A stretch of DNA of 64,000 nt from Peterkaempfera bronchialis. GTDB lineage: Bacteria; Actinomycetota; Actinomycetes; Streptomycetales; Streptomycetaceae. This document shows, piece after piece, positions 24,847 to 33,245 of this stretch. The position numbers were made by a program, and so were the translations under genes. The DNA is taken from contig NZ_CP031264.1 in the NCBI RefSeq assembly GCF_003258605.2, positions 5,642,001 through 5,706,000 on the forward strand, read 5' to 3'. Every line of letters starts with the position of its first letter. The stretch's first letter is position 1. Below the pieces are notes generated by a model. That model was not told where the DNA came from and did not search any database. It saw only the letters and a program-made list of their open reading frames with translations.

Positions 24847-27561
24847 TCACGAGAGTTGCCGCTGACGCTCCACCGCAGCGTCGAGGTTTTTCTCACCAAG
24901 CCTCGCCAGGAGCAGACGAGCTTCTTCGACGACCTGCTCGGCGTCCTGGTCGCGGCCCAGCGCGCTGAGCGAGTCTGAGAGCCGGACCAACGTCCTGGCC
25001 TCCCGACTCGGGTAGGCCATCGAGCGGTAGAGCGTCAGCGCGTGACCGTAGGCGGTCACCGCCGCGTCGTGCTCGCCGATCGCAGCCCGAATACGGCCCA
25101 TGGTGAACGAGCCGTGTGCTTGGCCGTTGAGATCGGCGGTGCCTTCCAACAGGGCTAACGACCGGCGGCAGTACTCGAGGGCTGAGAAGTGGTCGCCGGC
25201 TTGGTGGTGGACGTTGGCGAGCCCGTCGAGCGCGGCTCCCTGTCCGAGCCGGTCGTCCTGCGTTTTGAAGCCTGCCAGAGCGGCCCTGAGTTCCGCCACC
25301 GCCGGGTCGGTGACGCCGTCCTCGTGCAGCATGATGCCCAGGCTGTAACGGCCCAGCGCGGTGCCCTTCAGGTCGCCGTGGTCCTGGCTGGTGCGGACCG
25401 CCCCACGCAGTTCCGCCATGGCCCTCGCACGATCGCCGAGTCCGCGGTGGGTTCCGGCGAGCAGGCGTCGGATCATGGCCACGTCTTCCGGCCCGGCGAT
25501 CCGTTCGGCTGCCGGGAGGGCGTTGGTGAGGTGACCGAGGGCGTCCAGGTATCGGTGGGACCGCCATTGATAGGTCAGCAGAGTGAGCGCCAGGAGCCAG
25601 GTGTACCGGTCGAGTCGGATTCTCCCGGCCATCTGGAGCGCGGCGCTCAGGGTGGCGTACTCGGCGTCGAACCAGGCCGTCGCGGCCGCGTGGTCCCTGG
25701 GTGAGACCACGGGGAACTCCCCGTTCGCCGTGATCGGCAGCCGGCGATCCGGGTCGAGTACCAGATCACAGGACCAGGCGTTCTGCAGCAGGAACTCCAG
25801 TACTCGGCGGAGGCTCTCGTCATAATCTCCAGGAGCTTGCTGATCGGCCAGCTGCGTGGCGTAAATGCGGACCAGGTCGTGCATGGCGTATCGGTCGAGG
25901 GTTGGCTCGGTCACCAGACTCATGTCGATTAGGTCGTCCAACGATCGGCCGACCGTCGCATGGTCGTGCCCCAGCGCCTGAATCGCGCGCCAGCTGATCG
26001 TCGGGCCAGGATGCACGGAGAGTTGCCACAGCAGCTTGGCGGCAGGCGTGGGCAAGAGCCGGTAGGAACTCTCCAGCAGGGAGCTGACGTTCAACTCGTC
26101 GGTACGCAGGTCGAGAGGACGCAGCCCGGAACGATCCTCCAGTAGTCTGCGGACGACGCCCGGCAAGTCCTGGGGCTGGCGGCGGCCGATCTGGGCGGAC
26201 ACGATGCGCAGAGCGATCGGCAAGCCGGAGCAGTAGTCGAGCAAGGAGCCGGCGAATGGTCTGGCAAGTCCCATCCGTTCCTCTCCCAGGGATGCTTTCA
26301 ACAACTCGCCGGCCTCGTGGCGGTCGAGCGGCGCGAGATCGATCGGCTTCGCACCTTCCTTGACCACCAGCCCCTCCAGCCGCCGGCGGCTGGTGACGAT
26401 CGCGGCGCTTCGGCCCTGACCGGGCAGCAGAGGTCGGACCTGTGCCTCGTCCCTGGCGTTGTCCAGGACGACCAGCACTCGGCGGTCCGATAGTGCCGAA
26501 CGGTACGCCGATACCAGCCCGTCGACGTTCACGGTGGCCGGGGTCGTCCGCAAGTCGTTCAGGAACCGGACCAGGACGGAGGCGACTTCCTCGGGCTCGA
26601 GGGTGGAGAATCCCCTCAGGTCGATGTACAGGACCCCGTCCGGAAAGTTCGGTGCGAGGTGCTGGGCTGCGGCCACCGCGAGGAACGTCTTCCCGACGCC
26701 CGCCAGGCCCGCCACGACGGCGATCGGCCCCGACCCGGGCTCCCTGCCCAGCACGACGTCGGCGAGGAGCTTCAGCTCTGATCGGCGGCCAATCAGCTGC
26801 TTTTGCTGGGCTGGCAGCTGGTTCAGCCGCTCGAGGACTCCCAGATCCGGGGGCTTGATGCCGGACGTGAGGATGTTCTCCTGGCTCGTCCTTGCCAGAA
26901 GCAGATGGGCGGTCGGCCGGTTGAAGCGGAGCTTCCATTGAGCGAGCAGTGGGTCGATGGCGTAGTGGCGGCCCAGCGCACCCAGTGACTGGACTTTGAG
27001 GCCAAGTAGCGTCTCGCTGTCGGGCCAGTGCACCAGTGCGTCGTCGGCCCGCTGGAGCGCGATGTGGGGTTCGGAACACTCCAGGTCGGTGCGCACACAG
27101 TCCGCGAAAGCGTCATGCAGCTCGCGGAGGATCCAGGATCGCCGCTGGGCGAAGGCTTCACCCGGCAGGTCCTCCAGCGGAGCACCTCCGCGCCATTCGG
27201 CCAGCGAAGTCAACAGCGCGCCGCGCCGCTTCTGTGGATTCCCGGTGCGGAGCGCGGTGGCGTACTGGCTCCGGAAGCGGACCAGGTCGACGCTCGCGGG
27301 GTCGACCTGGATGTGGGTGGCGCCACCGCTGTTTCCCACCTCCAGTCCCACGGCGCGGCGCAACCTGAGACAGTACTGCCGGATGTTCGAGGGCTTCGTG
27401 TCTTCGCCCGGCCAAAGGAATCGAACAATTTCTCGATGGGGAACCGGTTCGCCAGGGGACAGCAGTAGAAGAGCCAGAAGCTCGCGGGTCTTGCCTGACG
27501 GGACATCGACCGATTGTCCGTCATCGAGTGCGGCCAACTGTCCGAGCAGGTGGAACTTCAT
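24847..27561 (-). CDS. AfsR/SARP-type regulator with NB-ARC (STAND) ATPase and TPR domains
   Basis: The ATG at 27561 (MKFHLLGQL) is the natural SARP start; a GTG at 27690 would add 43 atypical residues. The 904-residue protein has an OmpR-like winged helix (~1-95; SGKTRELLALLLLSPGEPVP and PSNIRQYCLRLRRAVG), a BTAD all-alpha region (~95-240), and an NB-ARC ATPase with Walker A GLAGVGKTF (~283), Walker B RRVLVVLDNARDE, SRRRLEGL and GLPIALRI. About six TPR-like repeats (~640-890) follow. AfsR in S. coelicolor is known to be activated by a Ser/Thr kinase (AfsK). The adjacent kinase gene therefore suggests a kinase-SARP pair. The target genes are unknown but could include the pPIWI-RE operon. Confidence 0.88.
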   Translation of the reverse strand: MKFHLLGQLAALDDGQSVDVPSGKTRELLALLLLSPGEPVPHREIVRFLWPGEDTKPSNIRQYCLRLRRAVGLEVGNSGGATHIQVDPASVDLVRFRSQYATALRTGNPQKRRGALLTSLAEWRGGAPLEDLPGEAFAQRRSWILRELHDAFADCVRTDLECSEPHIALQRADDALVHWPDSETLLGLKVQSLGALGRHYAIDPLLAQWKLRFNRPTAHLLLARTSQENILTSGIKPPDLGVLERLNQLPAQQKQLIGRRSELKLLADVVLGREPGSGPIAVVAGLAGVGKTFLAVAAAQHLAPNFPDGVLYIDLRGFSTLEPEEVASVLVRFLNDLRTTPATVNVDGLVSAYRSALSDRRVLVVLDNARDEAQVRPLLPGQGRSAAIVTSRRRLEGLVVKEGAKPIDLAPLDRHEAGELLKASLGEERMGLARPFAGSLLDYCSGLPIALRIVSAQIGRRQPQDLPGVVRRLLEDRSGLRPLDLRTDELNVSSLLESSYRLLPTPAAKLLWQLSVHPGPTISWRAIQALGHDHATVGRSLDDLIDMSLVTEPTLDRYAMHDLVRIYATQLADQQAPGDYDESLRRVLEFLLQNAWSCDLVLDPDRRLPITANGEFPVVSPRDHAAATAWFDAEYATLSAALQMAGRIRLDRYTWLLALTLLTYQWRSHRYLDALGHLTNALPAAERIAGPEDVAMIRRLLAGTHRGLGDRARAMAELRGAVRTSQDHGDLKGTALGRYSLGIMLHEDGVTDPAVAELRAALAGFKTQDDRLGQGAALDGLANVHHQAGDHFSALEYCRRSLALLEGTADLNGQAHGSFTMGRIRAAIGEHDAAVTAYGHALTLYRSMAYPSREARTLVRLSDSLSALGRDQDAEQVVEEARLLLARLGEKNLDAAVERQRQLS

Positions 27562-27637
27562 GTCAACCCCCAATGTCAAAGCGCGAATTGCCCGATGGCT
27601 GCGCCTAGGACAGCATCGCACGAGCCGTCGAAAGCTC

Positions 27638-27655
27638 TTTAACGTTTGGTTAACG
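27638..27655. promoter_or_regulatory. putative SARP-binding heptamer direct repeats
   Basis: TTTAACG and GTTAACG are separated by 4 bp (11-bp period), 77-94 bp upstream of the SARP gene start. SARP proteins are known to bind heptamer direct repeats with this spacing, so autoregulation is a reasonable inference. The motif is short and AT-rich against the high-GC background, which adds support. Confidence 0.45.
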
Positions 27656-27830
27656 CCGAGGAGTTGATGGTCCGTGTGGGTATCTGCCACGCTGCTGCGT
27701 CATCGGCCCGAGTTCGATGATGGTCGCCTGGTGCGCCATCGAGTCGGCAGTATCCTGACCGGCTACCGGAATCCATCCGGTGAAGTGGCTCGGACCCGTC
27801 AGTATCCAACGAACCACTCAAGAGACGACT

Positions 27831-28052
27831 ATGACTTCGATCCAGCGCAAGAGCCGGCACCGCAGCACGCGCCCGGCGACCACCCGCTCGTCCAAGGCGA
27901 CGATCCCGCCGCGCCGGAAGCGTCGGCCCCGCCCGAATCCGGTTCCGGCGCCGCAGCAGGGCGCCGCAGCAGCATACCCGGGCCGACTGAGGCCGGTCCG
28001 TCCGACGGCTCAGCGGATCTACGAGATCGAGCTCTTCGGCGATCTCGAGTAG
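27831..28052 (+). CDS. small basic hypothetical protein
   Basis: This 73-residue Arg/Pro-rich frame starts MTSIQRKSRHRSTRPATTR and ends AQRIYEIELFGDLE; ATG 27831 has a weak AAGAGA upstream. It has no recognisable domain. The non-repetitive acidic tail suggests it might be a real gene, possibly nucleic-acid binding. It is divergent from the SARP gene. Confidence 0.35.
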   Translation: MTSIQRKSRHRSTRPATTRSSKATIPPRRKRRPRPNPVPAPQQGAAAAYPGRLRPVRPTAQRIYEIELFGDLE

Positions 28053-28103
28053 GGGTGCTTCTGCAGATGTTGGGAAGACACGCCGACGAGGAGGTCGGGA
28101 GGC

Positions 28104-28397
28104 TCAACCGAGTCGTCGGCGTGTCCGACAAGCCCGGTGATCGGCCACGCCCTGGCCGTCAGCGAGCAGCAGCCCGTGCTCCCGGATGCTGTCTGCCTCG
28201 TGGTCCAGCAGACGGGTGCAGCGCCGTGCCCGGACCAGGTGCCCGGTAAGCAGCGTGGCCATCGCGGCCAGGTCGGCATAGTCACCGATGTCGGTGTCGA
28301 CGAAGCAGTCCCGGGGGATCCGGGCGGCGGCGTGCCGCTGGGTGAACTCGGTTACGAGGCCGGCCAGCGGGGTGGGCCAGGTCGTCAGGTCGTCCAC
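28104..28397 (-). CDS. hypothetical fragment
   Basis: This 97-residue frame begins MDDLTTWPTPLAGLVTEFTQ and includes DIGDYADLAAMATLLTGHLV, a sequence that reads like a folded helical protein, then drifts into Arg-rich residues. I do not recognise it. It may be the 5' part of a gene cut off downstream. Apart from this frame, the region 28053-28552 shows nothing I can name. Confidence 0.3.
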   Translation of the reverse strand: MDDLTTWPTPLAGLVTEFTQRHAAARIPRDCFVDTDIGDYADLAAMATLLTGHLVRARRCTRLLDHEADSIREHGLLLADGQGVADHRACRTRRRLG

Positions 28398-28552
28398 GTC
28401 GAGGACGGGGGGCGGAGGTCATGACGGGCATCATCCTGTAAGGCGGCGACGCCGGGGCCGCCGCCGCTTTGGCCGGGTCCTGATGGCCTACACCGCCGGT
28501 GACAGGAAGTGCCACGGCCCGGTGAAAACCGATCGGCCCCGGTTGGCCCAAA

Positions 28553-29446
28553 GTGGATGATGGAGGGGTGTACGACGGAGAAGACCATGACGAGAACGGC
28601 CTGACGTTCGATCAGGCTGATGACGAGCAGCGCCGACGTGCGGAGAAGTACGCTGAGTGCACTGCCCAGCTGAGTGCCGCCCCCGACCCGGCCGGCGCGG
28701 AGTCGCTGTTCGACACCGGGTTCACCAACGGCCTCATGGCGATCGTCGTCCACGAGTGGCCCGGCCAGGAGCACGACGCCCGCGGCCGGACGCTCCCGGC
28801 GAGCGCCCTGCTCAAGCTGATCGAGCAGAAGGCCGCCGACGGCGTCCTGGCCGAAGCCGCCGATGCCCCCGGCACGTACGTGATCCCGGAGCCCAACCCC
28901 GTCAGCTTCTCCTGGATGGAGGACGGTGAGGAGATCTCGCTGGACACACGTATCGACGTGGCCACGCTCCGGGACGGGCTGGAAGCCACCCAGCACATCC
29001 GGCACGCCCGAGCCGGCAGCAGCACGCGCTGGCTGGAAGAACGGCACATCGAGGCCCTGGTCGCACTGGATTACCGCCAGGCCCTTCATGCCCTGAGCAA
29101 CGAGGAGGAGAACCGGGACTGGGAACGGGTCCGCGCAGAGGACCGGCACTCCGTGGAGCAGGCGGTCGACCACCTGGCCTTGATCGGCGACGACGAGGCC
29201 GACCGCCGGGCTGAGGCTGCCCGGAGACTGCACACCGGGTACCACCCGAAGGAGAACCCGGACGGGGTGGAACTCTCGGACTGCCCGGTCTGCTGGCGAC
29301 AGGCGTTCAGCGCCACCCGCGAGGACGAACTCGCCATGGGACAGGGGCCTGGGCAGTGCTTCGCCTGCGGCTACGAGCGAAGCCCGTCCATGTCGTACCA
29401 CCTCGCCACGATCGAGCACTTCAAGGTGCGCTGGGGCGACTACTGA
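28553..29446 (+). CDS. hypothetical protein with C-terminal zinc-ribbon cysteines
   Basis: This is a 297-residue acidic protein (GTG start at 28553; another GTG at 28568 is possible). A helical N-terminal domain contains ESLFDTGFTNGLMAIVVHEW, the middle is charged and helical, and the C-terminal part has CPVC (~243) and CFAC (~266), likely binding one Zn. No catalytic motif is visible. It lies beside the DUF4209 gene in the island, same strand, 186 bp apart, and may be its partner. I do not assign a function. Confidence 0.7.
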   Translation: MDDGGVYDGEDHDENGLTFDQADDEQRRRAEKYAECTAQLSAAPDPAGAESLFDTGFTNGLMAIVVHEWPGQEHDARGRTLPASALLKLIEQKAADGVLAEAADAPGTYVIPEPNPVSFSWMEDGEEISLDTRIDVATLRDGLEATQHIRHARAGSSTRWLEERHIEALVALDYRQALHALSNEEENRDWERVRAEDRHSVEQAVDHLALIGDDEADRRAEAARRLHTGYHPKENPDGVELSDCPVCWRQAFSATREDELAMGQGPGQCFACGYERSPSMSYHLATIEHFKVRWGDY

Positions 29447-29632
29447 CCCGCTGTCGCCATATGTCCTGGGGTCGCACCATCAGGTGGCGGCCCCAGAGGC
29501 TGTTGTTCAGCGGCTACTTCTGAACTGCCCTTGATAGCTGGAGCTGGAGCCGCCGAGTTGCCAGGGCGAACGAAAATCGGTGCGCGCCGACCACGGCTGC
29601 TCCGATACCGCTGGTGACGAAAGAGAGGCCCC

Positions 29633-31297
29633 GTGCCGCAGATCGAGCAGAAGGTACTCACCGCACTCATGAAGGCGGCGCAGGGCAGCGGGTCCCTCAT
29701 AGCCACCTCGTCCGCCCTTCGGCGCGCGGACGTCGGCTCGGACGCGGCCGCCGAACAGCGTGACGTACTGGTTGCGGCCCTGCTCCTGCGGCCGTCCGTG
29801 GGGGCGAAGGGGCGGAAGGGGGCGCAGACGGGGCGGCTTGGTCAGCCCGCACCGGCCCAGCTGGAGATCTGGAGCCTGTATGGGGACGAGGTGGGTGATC
29901 CCCTTGTGCGCGGCCACCTCCATCATCTGCTCCTCGACGCTGGCCACGGCCGTACGCCCGACCACGTCCGCAGCGCAGCGAACGGGTACCTCGACGCGGC
30001 GCGGCTGCTGCTGGAAGCCCCCGGGGACGGCCACGGGCTGTCACGGGCCGCCAGGTACCTGACGAAGGCCGGGGAGCTGTCCCGCCGGTTCAACCATCCT
30101 CTTCCTGACCGCGCGGCCACGGACGCCCTCGCCCTGGCCGAGCGCATCCTGGACGGAGACGAGAACGACGGCCGGGCCCTGCTGGGGCTCCTGAAGAGGC
30201 TACGGGATTCGCAAGGCATCGCCATGGCCCTCGCGGACCTCGCCGAGCGGGCGGCTGAGCACTTCACCTACGACGTGGACGACCGGCTCGGCTTCCTTGA
30301 GCTGCTGCGGGAGATTGCTCCTCCCAGCCGCCGTACAGAGATCGACACCGCCGTGGTCCACGCCCTCCTCGATGCAGCTGATACTGCCGATGTTGGGTAC
30401 CGGCGTCTGAACTTGCTGGAGAGGGCGGCGACCGAGGCGCAGCAGCGGGGGCTGCCCGACCTGCGGGAACGTGCCGGGATGGCGCAACAGCAGACCACGC
30501 TGGAGTGGACCGTGATCCGCAAAGAGGGCACTCTCCCGCCCATGATGGTCGCCAGGCAGCGGGCGCTGGTCGATGCCGCCCCGGATCTGCGGAACGCGCT
30601 GTGGCTCACCGTGCCGGACGTCCACCCAGTGATGCGTGCGCAGGCCCAGCTGGAGGCCGACGGCGCGTTCGAGGGCCTGCTGCGGATCCCGAGCTCACGC
30701 ATCAACCCGGCAGGACCCGTCTTCGTCCACCGGCCCGCGGAAGCCGACAACGACCACGCCGTGAAGGCGCAGGTCCACGGCCTGGGCCTGCTCGGAAGGC
30801 TGATCGCGACCCAGCTCGACCGTATCCACGAGCGCTTCCGGCCCGACGAGTTCGAGATGATCGACGCTCTGGAGCACGAGACGGTGCTGCCCGAACCCCG
30901 CGCTCGGATCCTCGCCCGGGCCTTCCTCTACTACTGGCTGGGGGAGACCGACGCCGCGGCGTGCGTCGCACTGCCCCAGGTCGAGCAGATCCTCCGGGAA
31001 CTGCTGCGCCCCCGGGTCTCCATCATCTCCGTGGCCAAGGGGCAGACCCCCGGCGGAGTCGCCATGCTGGGCGGGCTGCTGCAGAGCATGCCGGAGGCCG
31101 GGTACCCGGAGGACTGGAGCCGAGCGCTGGACCTCCTCCTGGTCGATTCCGACCGCGGGATGAACCTGCGCAACGACGTCCTCCACGGCCTGACCGGCAC
31201 CCCGCCCAAGCACCACGTCGCGCTCATCCTCCAAGCGGCGCTCTACCTGCTCAGCCACGCGCACGGGCAGCGCGCAGTACCCGGAACGATAGCCTGA
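29633..31297 (+). CDS. DUF4209-like protein with HEPN-type RNDVLH motif
   Basis: This 554-residue, almost wholly helical protein starts at GTG 29633 behind AGAGAGG. The C-terminal block LLLVDSDRGMNLRNDVLHGL matches the DUF4209 signature, and RNDVLH fits the HEPN RNase motif (R, polar residue, four apart from H). HEPN proteins often act as RNases in toxin or abortive-infection systems, so an antiviral role is a reasonable inference. The remainder (~1-430) has alternating helices that could be a sensor. It is the last cargo gene before the IS scraps at the island's right end. Confidence 0.72.
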   Translation: MPQIEQKVLTALMKAAQGSGSLIATSSALRRADVGSDAAAEQRDVLVAALLLRPSVGAKGRKGAQTGRLGQPAPAQLEIWSLYGDEVGDPLVRGHLHHLLLDAGHGRTPDHVRSAANGYLDAARLLLEAPGDGHGLSRAARYLTKAGELSRRFNHPLPDRAATDALALAERILDGDENDGRALLGLLKRLRDSQGIAMALADLAERAAEHFTYDVDDRLGFLELLREIAPPSRRTEIDTAVVHALLDAADTADVGYRRLNLLERAATEAQQRGLPDLRERAGMAQQQTTLEWTVIRKEGTLPPMMVARQRALVDAAPDLRNALWLTVPDVHPVMRAQAQLEADGAFEGLLRIPSSRINPAGPVFVHRPAEADNDHAVKAQVHGLGLLGRLIATQLDRIHERFRPDEFEMIDALEHETVLPEPRARILARAFLYYWLGETDAAACVALPQVEQILRELLRPRVSIISVAKGQTPGGVAMLGGLLQSMPEAGYPEDWSRALDLLLVDSDRGMNLRNDVLHGLTGTPPKHHVALILQAALYLLSHAHGQRAVPGTIA

Positions 31298-31389
31298 TCC
31301 GCTCGGGCGCGGGCCGGCCGCGCCCGAGCCGTTTCCCGAAGGAGCGCCCCGGCCCGTGGCAGCCCGCGCACGCAAAACGGGTTGACCCC

Positions 31390-31584
31390 GGCCGGAGCAT
31401 CGACTCCCGTATTGCCCCGCGTGGCACGAAGATCCCGATCCGGACCGGCGGCCGGTGGGTCGTCGAATGTGCGAACTCCTGGATGAACGACTTCGGCAAG
31501 CGCCGGAGAGCCGCTGCCGAGTTCTTCCTCGCTCTGGCCGCCATCGTCATTACGGTCCGCTGGCTGATCCGACGCGCCTGGCCC
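31390..31584 (+). pseudogene. IS5-like transposase, C-terminal remnant
   Basis: The frame reads GGRWVVECANSWMNDFGKRR and AEFFLALAAIVITVRWLIRR, the C-terminal Glu-containing helix of IS5-type transposases (RWVVERT..W..NFRR pattern). The preceding catalytic part is absent. It is cut on the right by the IS481 element at 31591, which inserted into it. Confidence 0.6.
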
Positions 31585-31590
31585 TCTAGC

Positions 31591-32673
31591 TGTATTGACC
31601 ACGAGCGTTGTTGACAGTCCTCGGGGCTTGATCAAAGCGAAGACCTCCGATGCAGTGGAGCTGTCTAGGACTGCACCGCACGGAGGTCTTCGTGTCCCAC
31701 CGTAATGCCCGCCTGACCGTTCACGGCAGGCGGCTCCTTGTCGAGCGTGTCCGATCGGGGCGTCCCGTGGCGCACGTGGCCGCCGAGATGGGCATCTCAC
31801 GCGCCACCGCCCACAAGTGGGTTCGCCGCTGGCGTGAGGAGGGGGAACCGGACCTTCACGACCGGCCCAGCCGCCCGCACACCACCCCGCACCGCACCCC
31901 GGCCGCGGTCGAGGCCCAGATATGCGCCCTGCGCCGGGAGCGCAAGCTCGGCCCGGCCCGCATCGGCCCCATCCTGGGCCTCGCCCCCTCCACCGTCCAC
32001 CGAGTCCTGGCCCGCCACGGCCTGCACCGCCTCGCCTGGCTGGACCGCCCCACCGGCCAACTCATCCGCCGCTACGAACGCGCCCGCCCCGGCGAGCTGG
32101 TCCACGTCGACATCAAGAAACTCGGCAACATCCCCGACGGCGGCGGCCACAAGGTCCACAGTCGCCAGGCCGGCGAGGCCAACCGGTATGCGACCACCGC
32201 CGAACGCAGCCCCAGCGGCACTCCGAAGATCGGCTACAGCTACATCCACACCGCCGTCGACGACCACACCCGCCTGGCCTACAGCGAGATCCTCACCGAC
32301 GAGCGCAAGGAGACCGCCGTCGCCTTCTGGCACCGCGCCCAGCGGTTCTTCGCCGGGCTGGGCATCACCGTCGAGCGGGTCCTGACCGACAACGGCTCCT
32401 GCTACCGCTCCCGCCTATGGCGCGACACGCTGACCGCGGCAGGCATCACCCACAAGCGCACCCGACCCTACCGGCCCCAGACCAACGGCAAGGTCGAACG
32501 CTTCAACCGCACCCTGCTGGACGAGTGGGCCTACCTGCGGCCCTACACCAGCAACACCGAACGCACCGCCGCCCTGACCGACTTCCTGCACGGCTACAAC
32601 TACCATCGCTGCCACACCGCACTCGGAGGCCAGCCCCCGATCACCCGCGTCAACAACCCTGCGGGTCAATACA
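31591..32673 (+). mobile_element. complete IS481-family insertion sequence with 6-bp target duplication
   Basis: The ends are inverted repeats: left TGTATTGACCACGAGCGTTG and right, reversed, TGTATTGACCCGCAGGGTTG. Directly outside both ends is TCTAGC (31585-31590 and 32674-32679), a clean target-site duplication. The length is 1,083 bp. The precise ends and identical duplication indicate a recent, intact insertion. Confidence 0.88.
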
Positions 32674-32678
32674 TCTAG
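31692..32678 (+). CDS. IS481 family transposase
   Basis: The GTG at 31692 follows GGAGG and gives 328 residues. An N-terminal HTH (RSGRPVAHVAAEMGISRATA), a second HTH (RIGPILGLAPSTVHRVLARH), and the DDE core with ELVHVDIKKLGNI (first Asp), YIHTAVDDHTRLAY, RVLTDNGSCYRS (second Asp) and PQTNGKVERFNRTLLDEW (Glu) are all present. The coding frame runs off the end of the element, and the stop codon TAG lies in the target duplication. It is a close relative of the fragment at 11084-11571. Confidence 0.92.
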   Translation: MSHRNARLTVHGRRLLVERVRSGRPVAHVAAEMGISRATAHKWVRRWREEGEPDLHDRPSRPHTTPHRTPAAVEAQICALRRERKLGPARIGPILGLAPSTVHRVLARHGLHRLAWLDRPTGQLIRRYERARPGELVHVDIKKLGNIPDGGGHKVHSRQAGEANRYATTAERSPSGTPKIGYSYIHTAVDDHTRLAYSEILTDERKETAVAFWHRAQRFFAGLGITVERVLTDNGSCYRSRLWRDTLTAAGITHKRTRPYRPQTNGKVERFNRTLLDEWAYLRPYTSNTERTAALTDFLHGYNYHRCHTALGGQPPITRVNNPAGQYI

Positions 32679-32845
32679 CGCTGGAACACTCCCACGAAGC
32701 CCCCGCATCCGACGACCTACTGGCGAACGCTCTGAGCGGCTCCTATTCGCCCCAGACTTCGCGGTAGGTGGACCTTCAGGCCGAGGTTCGGGTGGTCTCG
32801 CCGGCGTGTGACATCTGGAGCGCTGTCACTCGGAGTGTCTGGCGC

Positions 32846-32867
32846 GTTGGGACCACTTTGGGACCAA
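32846..32867. repeat. tandem 11-bp repeat TTGGGACCAC/TTTGGGACCAA (putative right arm site)
   Basis: This is the same unit and 11-bp period as 7227-7248, in the same orientation, about 190 bp inside attR. The region 32680-33058 otherwise holds no gene I can support. Confidence 0.55.
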
Positions 32868-33058
32868 GCGCATTGATCGCCAGTGAGCACATACGGACGG
32901 ATCTGGACGTACCTGACTGAGATAACATCTGGGCCTCCGTCAGCCCGCGTGAACCGAGCGAGCGGCCCACCTTGCAGCTCAACTCACATGCCTGGTAGGC
33001 GGGTTGGCATCCTGCTCGGGACCGGTTGAGTAGGAGGCCAATGAGCAAGTTATGAACT

Positions 33059-33108
33059 CACTTGACTGGGGGTCAAGGAGTTGCAGGTTCAAATCCTGTC
33101 GTCCCGAC
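33059..33108. repeat. attR: partial tRNA-Pro copy
   Basis: This is the 3' 50 nt of tRNA-Pro from the anticodon arm onward, 48/50 identical to 7085-7134. The 5' half (acceptor and D arms) is missing, so it is not a functional tRNA. It marks the right boundary of the island. Confidence 0.85.
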
Positions 33109-33118
33109 AGTGATGTCG

Positions 33119-33163
33119 GAGCCTCTGATCTGGGTGAAAGCCCAGGTCAGAGGCTCTTTTTAT
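33119..33163 (+). terminator. Rho-independent terminator downstream of attR
   Basis: GAGCCTCTGATCTGGG pairs with CCCAGGTCAGAGGCTC (one G:T) and is followed by a T-run. It occupies the same position relative to the tRNA 3' end as the terminator at 7144-7186. It could be the original tRNA terminator displaced by the island. Confidence 0.7.
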
Positions 33164-33223
33164 GAAATCCTGGAGAGTGCGGGCGGCGAGAATGGACCCG
33201 GTCAAGTGCGCCAAGGACTTGCC

Positions 33224-33245
33224 CTGGGGACCACTTGGGGACCAG
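33224..33245. repeat. third tandem repeat pair CTGGGGACCAC/TTGGGGACCAG, outside attR
   Basis: It has the same 11-bp unit as the two arm-site pairs but lies 116 bp beyond attR, at nearly the distance that the first pair lies beyond attL. It suggests that a second, related element once occupied this side. The stretch 33246-33774 shows no recognisable gene. Confidence 0.5.

Noticed and set aside
33059-33108. Second tRNA-Pro gene
   Set aside because: Only the anticodon-to-3' half is present; acceptor 5' strand and D arm are missing. It is an att repeat.
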